Position numbers and translations under genes: made by a program. The notes below the pieces were generated by a model. That model had not been told where the DNA came from. It did not search any database and was given only the letters and a program-made list of their open reading frames with translations. DNA of 64,000 nucleotides from Alopecurus myosuroides (Eukaryota > Streptophyta > Magnoliopsida > Poales > Poaceae), in contig CM054062.1 of NCBI GenBank assembly GCA_028641055.1, positions 271,207,092 to 271,271,091 of the forward strand, read 5' to 3'. Positions 21,502 through 31,430 of the stretch are shown here, one piece after another (position 1 is the stretch's first letter; the number at the start of each line of letters is the position of its first letter).

Positions 21502-24225
21502 TTTCTCCGCCAACCCGGAGCCAATGATGGCTACGCGGTCGGGGAACTCAGGGTCGACCTGGACCTTCTTTGTCTCTTGGGATGCCTGGAACGCGGTCCC
21601 GTGCTGGGTACTCGGCACGCCCTGCGCACCAGCTTGCGCGGATTGCGCCATAGCCACCACCTCGTACTTCTTTTTCTTCTCGGCAGCAATCACCATGGCC
21701 TCGGCCAACTGAGAACCAGCAGAGGCACATTCCATGGAGTTCTTGTAATCACCATAGATGGTAATCACGCCATTGGGACCAGGGATTTCATCTTCAGATA
21801 TGCCGTGTGGGTAGAGGCCATGAACTTGCTCAGAGCAGGCCTGCCGAGTAGAGCGTGATAGGGGCTCTGATGATCAACCACCTCGAACTGCAGGCTCTCT
21901 GTGCGGCAGTTCTCCCTGGTGCCGAATAGGACATCTATCCACACTCGGCCAATCGGATTGCACGAGACTCCCGGCACAATGCCATGGAAAGTGGTCTTGC
22001 TGGGTAGCAGCATGTTCTCGGCCAGCCCAAGCTTCTCGAGTGTGTCTCTGTACACAATGTTGATGCTGCTGCCGTTGTCGATCAGCACCTTGCTGAACCT
22101 CACATTCTTGTCGGGACCCAAGAAGGTAGGATCCACCACCAAAGCGTAACTACCCGGGTCGGGCATCACCTTGGGATGATCTACTCGGGACCACTTGATC
22201 TCTTGGTTGCACCAATGCATATAGTGAGGAACGGCAGGGATCACGGCATTGACCTCCATGGCACGCCTGTGCTGTGACTGCTTGTCGACGGGCTCAGAAG
22301 TGAAGATCATGTAGCTCTCATGGTGTTCTTGGTATTGGTTGCGGCCTCCGCCCTCATTGTTGCCGTTGTTGTTGCCCTGGTAGTTGTTGTTGCCTCTGTT
22401 GTTGTTGCGGTTGTGGTTGTTGTTGTTGTTGTTGTTGTTGCGGTAGCCCTCATTGTTGAAGTGACGGTTGGCTCCTAAAGCCACTTGGTTCACGTTTTCT
22501 CTTCTCGGAAACACTGGAGGCCGAGCTGCGGGTGCGCGAGCAAGCTGCACATTGGCATTTGCAGCTGGCAGAGGAGGAGGAGGAGGCAAGCCTTCATTCC
22601 TAATCAGATCCCACCACTCGCACTGTCGGTTAGTGTGGTTAGCAGGCCTCGAGGGATGCTGAGTATGGAAGCTGCATGGGCCATCTCATCGAAGACAAAC
22701 TTCCTTGTCTGCTCCGAGTTGCCGCTGCCCGACTGAGGAGCGCGGAATGGTTTCTTGTTGCCTTGGCCCTAGTTCTGGTTCTGCCTGTAGGCTCCAGCAG
22801 GTTTTTGCCTTTGGCTGCCCCCAGCTCCAACAGCCACTGCATTCACCTCCTCAGGGTCGTACCGAATATCTATTCGGTCACCCCTGCGCTTGTTGCAGAA
22901 CTCGTTGCGCTTGTTGCTGTTGAAGTTTTTTCTCGGCTCGGAGGAATCCATCAGTGGCTGGGTAGGATCACCGAGTGCGTACTGATCCGCAATCTTGATG
23001 GTCTCCGCCAGAGTGTTTGGCATCTCCCTCTGCAACCTTTGCCATAGCATATTGCCATGTCTGCAACCCTGCGCAAACCAAGTGATGGCCTGGGCTTCAT
23101 TCACACCTTCACAGGTGTTCCGCAATGTGCTCCACCGAGTAAGGTACTTGCGGTTGTATCGTCTTCCCGCTGCCTGCAAGCGGACAGCTGTTGTGGCCTA
23201 TTCGGCCTCTTGTACGTGCTGGTGAAGTTGCTGATGAAGGCCTCCGAGAAATCCAGCCAACAATTGATGCTGTTCTTGGGCAAGTTGTTGAGCCAAGTGC
23301 GAGCTGGACCCTCTAGCATCTGTGGAACGTACCGCACCGCCCATCTCCGGTTGCCGTTCGCGATATGAACCGCGGTGACATAGTCATTGAGCCAATCCTC
23401 CGGCTTGGTGCTACCATTGTAGCTCTTGGTGCCCCTTGCCAGCTGGAAGTTCTTCACGGACGGCTCGTTCATGATGCGCGGGCCAAAGCACTCGGGGCCA
23501 GGAGGACCCGTGTTCTCCAGCCGCGCCGACAAGCTGATCCGGTCCAGCTGGTGCCTTGCATCTCCAGGCGCCAACACGCGCTCGCCCACACGATCCAGAA
23601 TGTCATAGCCAGCCATCCCCATGGCCGAGTAGCCATCATCATATCTGTCCACCTGCACAGCTGCAGGCTGCTCCACCGGGTTGGCGGCTGGCGCCACTGC
23701 ACGCGGCTGCTGCCTCTGCCGAGTAGGCTGAGCAACGGGATGCTGAGAAGGACATGGGCGCCCTCCATCTCGGGCCTGGCTTTGAGCTTTATGGGCTTGA
23801 AAGCCTGCTTCTGCAGCGTTGTGTTTCTGACCGGACTGTCGCGGCACAGCGAGCTGTTTCGCGGCTACAGCCGGGTCGTACACCTGCATCTGCCTACCCT
23901 TGCCGGAATGCCCACTCCCGCTTCTCTCGCGGCTAGGATGCGGAGATGAAGCCTGATCGTTAGATCTGGCCACGTGCGAGTGCACCACCTGAGAAGCTCC
24001 AGCACCCGGGTTGGCTTTCTGGAACTCCTCGTTCTGCCTAGCGGCCTCTAGCACCAGCTCGTTCAGCCTCTCCTGCTGCCTAACGCGCGCGTCGCCAGCT
24101 AGATGCGGCAACTCGGCAGCTACGGCCTCAGCAGCTCTAAGTGTCTTGGCGGGTGTGCTGTATCTGGGTCTAGTGGAGGTGTTTGCGGTGGCGGACTGAC
24201 TGGGAGCCTCTACAACCGTTGCCAT
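21502..24225 (-). pseudogene. gag: gag and protease of F, broken
   Basis: The ATG at 24225 opens a gag with a basic, Gln-rich N-terminal part. The capsid-type core has SYNGSTKPEDWLNDY and, after a frame change near 23150, YLTRWSTLRNTCEGV. A TAG at 22769-22771 precedes an Asn-rich linker (about 22374-22441) and the aspartic protease (VLIDNGSSINIVY, where most relatives have DGGSS). A one-base loss near 21785 shifts the frame again. The region then continues to the TAG at 21499-21501. Family membership is clear; the copy is non-functional. Confidence 0.85.
22374..22441. repeat. GTT-type microsatellite coding for poly-Asn
   Basis: Repeats of GTT and related triplets on the plus strand translate on the minus strand to long Asn runs between gag and protease of F. 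Slippage here keeps the frame. Confidence 0.85.
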
Positions 24226-24920
24226 CTCGGCACCTAGGTTGCGACGCGTAGCACCTACTTTGCTAGCTCTCCTAACAACTGGTGTGAAACCGTGAGCCTT
24301 GTTGTACTAAAGCTGATCTAAGCTAAGCTCTAGCCTAATCTTCTCCAACTCCGCCTGCTCAGCGAGCAACTCCTGGCGCTGCCGGTCGAGCTGCGCCTTC
24401 ATGGTCAGGAGCTCGAGATCAGTAGGAGGCGGCATACCCGTCCGTGCAGCAGACGCAGGGATTGTCGGAGTAGTGGAGAGCGGAAGGTTGCACTCCTTCT
24501 CGTAAGGCTTGTGCGTCTTCCCGCCAGCACTCGAGCCAGCGAGGTCCTCAACGACGGCCGCAGCGGTAGCAGCCACACCCTTCCCGGCGTCAGCAGCAGG
24601 GCCGGTCATCATCACCTCTGCAATGTCCGCGGAGCGGCTCAGCGGCCTCCCGCGCGCGGCGATGACAGCAGGTGGATCTTCCGCGACATGCACCAGCTCA
24701 GGGTACTCGCGGTCGATGATGGTGGCGACGTAGACGAGATGCGCGCCGAAAGAAAGCACCGTGCCACCCTCCGGCATGGCCCTGCCGCCGAAATCGCCGG
24801 CGTTGTCGGTGACGAAGTCGAAGGAGCCGAATCTGTGGACGAGGCCGCAGACCACGCGCTCTCCGGTAGCAGAAATCGATCCCGTCCGAACGGAAACTCC
24901 AGCCAGCGCCGCTGGTTGCC

Positions 24921-24935
24921 CCACGGTGGGCGCCA
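24921..24935 (-). other. Primer binding site of F
   Basis: The minus strand reads TGGCGCCCACCGTGG two bases after the 5' LTR end. The first seven bases fit the TGGCGCC type common in Gypsy elements. I could not assign the tRNA. Confidence 0.7.
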
Positions 24936-24937
24936 AC

Positions 24938-25800
24938 TTTCGTGGTGGTGTCACGGCAGATGCCATGGGATGGCTAAAGATGTGGGGACGAAGGACGCTG
25001 GAGGCGCTCGGCGAGGGATCACGTGACGAGTAGCCGCGTGAAGTACGAATCAAACACTGCAAACAACACGATCTACCCAGGTTCAGGGCCTTTGTGAGGA
25101 GGTTAAACCCCTACTCCTGCCTTTCTCTCTGTATTTTGATGTCTCACCGAGTAGCCACAGTACAAATGTTCTTGCTACCGAGTAGCCACTCTTCTCTCTA
25201 TGTGCGGAACTAGGTCAAGAATGTGAACCAGTCCCAGGATCCCTCGCGCAGGAGGGGGTAGGGCACCTTATATACTCGGTGCCCAGCCGGATACAGCCAA
25301 ATACAAACAGATGTCGACATTGTGTGCACACCGTCCTTCTTCCGAGTTCCCGCTGACATCTTTGGCTTCTAGATTTGTCCTGGTGCAGAAAGTCGTTGGG
25401 CAAAACCAAGTATCCAGTCTGTTATCACTACGGCGAACACAGAGTAGGTCCCCCTATCCTGCGACGCCCTGCTGACACACTGTCGCTGTCAGGCACGCCG
25501 TCCTCAGATGAACAGTGCTGTGAACAGTGCCAAGTACGGACCCGGGATACGCGGGATTCGGTGTCAGAACGGCTCCTTTGACTTTTGGCCCGAGAAGGTT
25601 CCCGCCATTTCTACTCGGACCAGCTCTTCTATTCGGAGGAACATAACTCTCTTGATTCATTCTTCTAGCCGTCTAGGTGTAAGACCGGGTAGCAGTCGAC
25701 CGGGTAGCGAGTACCGGGTAGCCGGCTACTCGGCCAAACATCCCTTCTGATCTTGCCTTTAGCACTTGCCTTTACCCTACTCGGGGGTAACCCCCCGACA
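24938..25800 (-). repeat. 5' LTR of F (right copy, 863 bp)
   Basis: It matches 10666-11529 with about 20 differences. The minus-strand TATA lies at 25266-25275. The last bases before the primer site differ from the other copy (TTTCG versus TGTCG on the plus strand), so the terminal CA is lost here. Confidence 0.92.
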
Positions 25801-27547
25801 CTCCACCACCGCAAGCGCCGCAAAGCGGGAAATGATGAAGCCACTTCCAAGGATAATTCCTTGGGTGGAGGATCTGATAAAGAACCTCTCACCGTGACCC
25901 CGCTGAGTGTGCGCGCTCCTCTTGCTCCCAAGTCGAAGATCCAAACCGCTTGGAACGCGGATATGCTGGATGACGACGACGATGATGAGTAAGTTTTTTA
26001 TTTCCTTCTACGCTTTAGTCGAAAGTTTTCTTCTCGCTTCTCCTTATGCTGTCGCTTCTTTCATGACAGGCTTCAGTCCATCAGCCCTGGCCAGTTCGCT
26101 TCTTCCCTTCCTCCCGAGAAGAGGAAAGATGCTGCTGCGGGTGAGACCCCAACTGCTACGGCTGTCCAGAACTCGCCGAGCCCAGCTCCAACAGCTGTGG
26201 CTACGGAGTATATACTGCCTAGCTTTGCGGGTGGAGCCTCGTCTTCGAAGAAGTGTCGGGTAGCTCGGCTGATCCTCTGTGCATCGCCCAGGGCCAGGTA
26301 AGCTTTACCCTTTTCTTTGCATTCTGCACTTCGTTCATTTAGGATTTTTATTGGGTGCACGGCAATGCTCCCGATGGCAGTAGCTCCCGAGCCTGTGGTC
26401 AATCGCTTGCGATTGGCTACAGGCTCAAGAACTTAAGCTTATTTCTTTTCTTGATTTTATCGGGTGCACGGCAATACTCCCGATGGGAGTAGCCCCCGAG
26501 GCTATACTTGACTGTTTATAGTTCTGAATAGGCTCAATCTCCTCCACCTTCTCTGACTTCTTCATTTTCGTATTTTGCAGTCTCTGCTCGACTCTCTTGC
26601 AGCCATTGGTCGCCGCGTAATTTCGGCTGAAGCAGATTGCGTAACCCGTCGGGCGGATCGTGATCGACTCATCACGGATGGCCAAGTTCTCCAAGGTAAA
26701 TTGATCCGTTCCTTCTATTTATTCTTTCTGGTCATGCGAATTTCTTTAGGCTGAAGTTCTGTTGCTGTGTAGCCCAAGTCGACCTTCTGAAGGCGCAAAA
26801 AGCTGATGCCGACACTCGGGTGAAGGCCCTTGATGCCGAGCTGGAGACCACTCGAAAGTATCTTGAATCCTCTCGTAAGCAGTCGACTGACTCTGAGGGG
26901 AAGCTCGCCGAGGTCCAGGATGCGCTGAAGCAACTGGAGGAGGCTGGTGTAAAACAAGACAACGATCTTGTTGACTTCCTTTGCCCTCTGGCCCAGAATT
27001 TCGCAAGTAAGTTTCACTCGACCTTTGTTGTTCTTCGACTAGGCTGGTATGTCTTTGGATTTAATGTTGTCTCCTTGCAGATGTCCTTGGCGTTGCGCTG
27101 GAGGTGTCCAGGGTTCAGCGAGTGGACGCACTGATGGACTCCTGCGCTCAGCTTCGGAAGCACGCGAGCGGGATATGCTCCCTCGTTGGCGATGTCATCC
27201 GAGTGCTGACGCAATTCCACGAGCGTCTTCTGGTGGATGTCGCGGTTCCGCCCACGCTGGATGGTCTCCTGAAGGTCTTTCTGGAGGGCGATCTCCTTCA
27301 GGCCTACTCGGTTGCCCAATCTGAGTATGGGGCGAAGACTGCCATCCAGTTCGCGTTGGCGCATGGAGTCGAAGGCTTGGACGAAGCGTACTCGAACCTT
27401 CCCGTCGATGCCACGGGCAAAAAGGTAGCGCTTCGTCCTTTCGGCGATCCGGCTGAAGTCCTTGCTCAGAAGTTGTCCAACTTGCTTGCTCGTGCTAGTC
27501 GCAAGGGGCAACCTGTTGCGAGTGGCAGCACTTTTGCAGTTCCATAG
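25801..27547 (+). pseudogene. Antisense gene of E, second part after the F insertion
   Basis: The reading frame cut at 10665 resumes here and gives a basic patch (HHRKRRK) and then an acidic end of exon (DDDDDD) before a donor at about 25990. Further exons follow: about 26070-26300, 26579-26695 (LDSLAAIGRR), 26774-27006 (coiled coil) and 27081-27547, which ends in TAG. The last exon is mostly helical and includes RVQRVDALMD and TQFHERLLVD. Introns contain the repeat GTAGCCCCCGAG (26380, 26489). The C-terminal half is free of stops in this reading, so the damage to the gene is the frameshift and the F insertion in its first half. Confidence 0.7.
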
Positions 27548-28243
27548 GATAGATTTAGTTTAGCTTGCTCTTTTCACTGGTAGAAAATAGGCCTATAGTC
27601 CCGGTTCGCCAGGGCCAGTAGTCCCGACCGAGCAACCGGGACTAGCTATGCGCGACTAAAGACCCCCCCTATAGTCGCGCCGATTACGAACCGGGACTAA
27701 AGGCCCGGCCACGTGGGCGGGTGGCGGAGCCGGGGGGCGGAGGACCTTTAGTCCCGGTTGGCCACTTGAACCGGGACTAGACTTTATTTCGTTATTTCCT
27801 TAATTCATTTGGGTTTCTAATTATTTTTCACACCAATTTTTCTCTCCCTTTTTTTCACTCCCTTTTTTTCAGAATTTGTATTATTTGCTTAGCGTCTAAC
27901 TATAATTATCTCTAGTCAAATTACTTACTCATGGTCAAACTTCCCGCTCGGTCACCCATCCTCCCACTACTCTAGCACTAGCACGCTTAACTTCCGAGTT
28001 ACATACCGTCCCGCATCCAAGTGTTTTGCACGCATGTATGTGATAGTAGTATCATATCAATCTTATTAACATGTTGGTCGATGCCACATTTCTTTATTGT
28101 TTGAATTTCAAATAAATCTTTTAATAAACAAAAGTAATGATGTAATTAATAATTTTGAATAAATAAATAAACATTAACTTTTTAATTTGTATTATTTCTA
28201 AAAATACTATTAATATATCAAAATATTCAGAAAATAAAACTAA

Positions 28244-28622
28244 TTCATTTTCAAATCTTAAAAAATACAAATAATATATTAAAAAAATTAAGAACAATAA
28301 TACTAATTCATTTTAAAATCTTAAAAATACAAATAATATATCAAAAAATTAAGAAAAATAATACTGATTCATTTTAAAATCTTAAAAATACAAATAATAT
28401 ATCAAAAAATTAAGAACAATAATACTAATTCATTTTAAAATCTTAAAAATACAAATAATATATCAAAAAATTAAGAAAAATAATACTAATTCATTTTAAA
28501 ATCTTAAAAGTACAAATAATATATCAAAAAATTAAGAAAAATAATACTAATTCATTTTAAAATCTTAAAAATACAAATAATATATCAAAAATTTAAGAAA
28601 AATAATACTAATTCATTTTAAT
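28244..28622 (+). repeat. 61-bp AT-rich minisatellite in the CACTA element
   Basis: The anchor TTCATTTTAAAATC recurs at 28244, 28307, 28368, 28429, 28490, 28551 and 28612, a period of 61 (first step 63). Units differ by single bases. No coding sequence is present. The AT-rich interval from about 27800 to 29100 otherwise shows nothing I recognise. Confidence 0.92.
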
Positions 28623-29105
28623 ACTGGATGGGTTTGGTATTGACTAGATATATGTTTTCCTGGCTTAGATTAATTTTTGGTGAATAGATATATAGAAACT
28701 GTAGTTTTTTTGTTTTGTTTTCTTGATGTGTTTTTGTTTGTTTTCTTGATGTGTTTTTGTTTTTGCTTGTTTTGAAACGTGTGTTTGACATAATATATAA
28801 ATAGTATAGTTAGGAATTAATATAGAAATAATATCCATTACACTTTGCAACACTTTGCAAATTTTTCCAAGTCATTTAAAACTAGGAAACAAAAATAGTT
28901 TTATGAACAACAAAAGACAAGTGATAATTAAATCACAAGTAAAATACGAGTAGAGACATCACAATCATGAATAGAACACAATCATATCACATTCATAACA
29001 TAGAGTCTTACGATCACACATAACACAAACATAAGTCTCACAATACTAAGATATCCATTACATACTAAGATACCCATTACATGCATATATATCGAACGCA
29101 TACAT

Positions 29106-29804
29106 CTATGGCTCCGTCGAGTAGATGCGGAACAACTCGTAGGAGACGTATGCATCTATGGCTGCATACTTGACGTTCGTCAAGTCCAGTGGGGTCTTCT
29201 CCCAATACAAGTGATTCCTCGAGGGGAAACCAGACTTCATGGTTTCGTAGCCCTCGTGGATTAAGGCAGTTGCCATGCGAGCCATCCCGGTCTTTGGCCC
29301 GTTCAAATGGATAAGATCCTGAAGATCAATGTAGTGATCTTCAGGTATCACAATACCCAAGCGCATCAACTTCGGAAGGTCTTGCGTGATGTCAACGCTG
29401 CAAAAGTCATACCCCTTGTTGACAAGAAAATCAACAAGGGCCGGAGAATGCTTTGAACTACTGCAACAACAAAAATTTGATACGTGTTAGATATGTTGCA
29501 ACACATGTATTCTTCAAATGCAACAAACAAATCGAAGATGCAAGATTGTACGTGTGCGTTACCTTGACCATTGGAAGACCAAAACGGCCTCCTTGAACGC
29601 AATCTGGATGACGGCAACATCCCGTTGATCCGCCGTATACTCCAGATCAAGCCCGAAGAACCGGTGTTCATCGGGAGAGGAGAAATAGAGATTGGTCAAA
29701 TGCCCAAGAGCACCGGGGAGACTCTCACAACTGTTGGTGTAGCACACGTCGAGACGCTTGCCGCATGGTGTGGGACCCGTGTATCTCTCCCAAACTTCAG
29801 CCAT
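29106..29804 (-). CDS. Two-exon DEDDy 3'-5' exonuclease-like gene inside the CACTA element
   Basis: Exon 1 is 29804-29563 (242 nt, donor AAG|GTAACG) and exon 2 is 29460-29106 (355 nt, acceptor GTTGCAG). The sum is 597 nt in frame, 198 residues plus stop, with no interruption. Motif I is FGLDLEYT (D-x-E, near residue 52). The middle block has VDITQDLPKL. The end has YAAIDAYVSYELF, the Y-x3-D of the DEDDy type. This is the RNase D/WRN-exonuclease family, with no additional domain. Such proteins trim 3' ends of nucleic acids; activity here is inferred only. The leader is C/T-rich with the ATG in CCATGG context. It was probably captured from a host gene, as the retained intron indicates DNA-level capture. 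Confidence 0.8.
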
Positions 29805-30260
29805 GGTGTGCTTGGTGGAGGAAGATCGAAGAGATGGAAGAGAAGAGAAGAGAGGAAGAAACAGAGACTCAGACGCGCACTGTAGCAATGGCGCCCTTCT
29901 GCCTCGCTCGCAAAATAAAAACCGCCGCGCGGGAGGCGAGCAGTTTGATCTTTAGTCCCGGGTGGCCACGCCAACAGGGACTAAAGGACCATTAGTCCCG
30001 GGCGGCCAGGCCAACCGGAATTAATGCCCTCCACGCGCCTCAACGCGCTTCCCAACCCGCGACGCATGACCTTCTGTCGCGGGTCTCCTTCCGACCCGGG
30101 ACTAAAGACTCATTAGTCACGGTGCGCAACGTTTGGAGACTGATGGGGGCGTATGGAAGGCCTTTTTCTACCAGTGTCTGATGTAATGAACCTTGGGATG
30201 TATTCCCGTATTTCTGCCTTTAATCAAAATGTCCTTTTGATATCCAAGTTGTGATTTCTT

Positions 30261-31191
30261 GTGATTGATTGTTATGAAGAACTCCCGATGGGAGTAGCCC
30301 CCGAGCACCTGTCGAATAGGCGGTTTTATTTCTTGAGTGGGGTGGCTTTGAAGTTTTCCTTAACTTGTCTTATCTCCCTCCAGGTAATAGGTGCTGCCAC
30401 GGAGTCTTCAAGTGGATCTGCTGTACGATTGGATCCGCTTGTTGCCGCTGTTAGTACCTTTGCTTCTCTTCGTGATCGTGTCGCGGATGGCGAACGCAAG
30501 TTTAAAGCTTTGTGCGGAGTGGCTGATGTGGCCAAGTCAAAGCAGAAACTTGCGGCTGAACGTGAGCAATTTGTGATGGAAGAGTTGGCAGTTGTTGCCA
30601 AGGATATGCTTTGTAAGCTCGTGAGCCCCCTAGCATTTTTTTTACTGCCCCTTTGTCCCTCTTTAACTCTATGTAGCCTTCTTTGTAGTTGTTGAGCCCG
30701 ACGGTCAATGTGAAGCGCATTGGGTAGATAACCACATTGCTCATGAAGCTGGTAGCTCAAAACCACATGCCAACAATTGGTCCAACCGCAGTCGAGGCTT
30801 TGTTCTGGCTACGTTGAAGTATCGAGTGGTCCAGGCGAAGATACTCGTGAATTCCTGTCATGAGCCTCTGATAGCTTTGAACTCCGCTTTCTATCTGTTG
30901 GAGAGGTGTCCAGAAGACTTGAGCCATCTCCTCAGAACTTTTGGTCGAGAACGTGAAATTCGCGAGTGCGTCCGCAATCAACTGATTTGCGGGTCCGTAG
31001 TAGCACTCTCCTTTGTCCGATTATGGCATCCTGAGGTCAATTTCAACTCTGTAGCTAGACTCCCAAGTGGTCCAGTCGATATGACCCCTCATTATACAGT
31101 CGTCCGTCCTGCAGCAGAGGAGATCATTCGACTGACTTCTGAAGAGGTTAATCGAGTGTTAGCCGAGGAAAATGCTCGTCGCCATATGTAA
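30261..31191 (+). pseudogene. Second C-terminal module of the antisense gene region in E
   Basis: After the CACTA element come further exons: an acceptor at 30383 then VIGAATESSSGS and a coiled coil (DGERKFKALC), a donor near 30612, then an exon from about 30690 with a helical domain (YRVVQAKILVNSC, IREIRECV-like) ending in TAA at 31189. These look like the tail of a similar antisense protein, but the preceding gene already ends at 27547. It could be an alternative 3' end or the remnant of a tandem copy. It lacks its own N-terminal domain. Confidence 0.55.
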
Positions 31192-31430
31192 TTATAGGAT
31201 GTATGTATCCTGTTGCTATGTATAGTTGTCCCGAAACTTTGTAAGGTGTCCACCTTGTTTATAACTTTGTGTCTGGAAATTTTTCTTATGATGCTAAGTT
31301 AGGCGTAGCCCCCGTGTATTTGGGGTGTATACCTGTTATTCAGCGTGTAAAGATAAAGAACGTGAGTAGCTATGGTTGAAAAACCATGTATTTTATTGAA
31401 ATGACTGAGAAGACATGTGTTTCCTTCGAG

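Larger units (their letters stand above)
10666..25800 (-). mobile_element. Complete Gypsy element F (Tat-like), nested in E
   Basis: This 15,135-bp element has LTRs of 864 and 863 bp, a CTCCA duplication, a primer site at 24921-24935, gag-pol on the minus strand (24225 to 18011), an antisense spliced gene on the plus strand (12216-17337) and a purine tract at 11530-11541. About 20 LTR differences by eye give roughly 2.3% divergence, less than E. The coding regions have several stops and frameshifts, so it is not autonomous now. Confidence 0.93.
27575..30176. mobile_element. CACTA-type DNA transposon carrying a host-like gene
   Basis: The ends are CACTGGTAGAAAATAGGCC and the inverse GGCCTTTTTCTACCAGTG. 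Subterminal regions on both sides are full of AGTCCCGG and its complement, typical for grass CACTA elements. It contains a 61-bp minisatellite and a minus-strand two-exon exonuclease-like gene, and no transposase, so it is non-autonomous. The 3-bp flanks are TTT and TCT, an imperfect duplication. It sits just after the stop of E's antisense gene. Confidence 0.88.

Noticed and set aside
27575..27790. Terminal hairpins of the CACTA element as a microRNA gene
   Set aside because: The AGTCCCGG inverted copies are the normal subterminal repeats of this transposon class. No miRNA-like stem with a defined duplex stands out.
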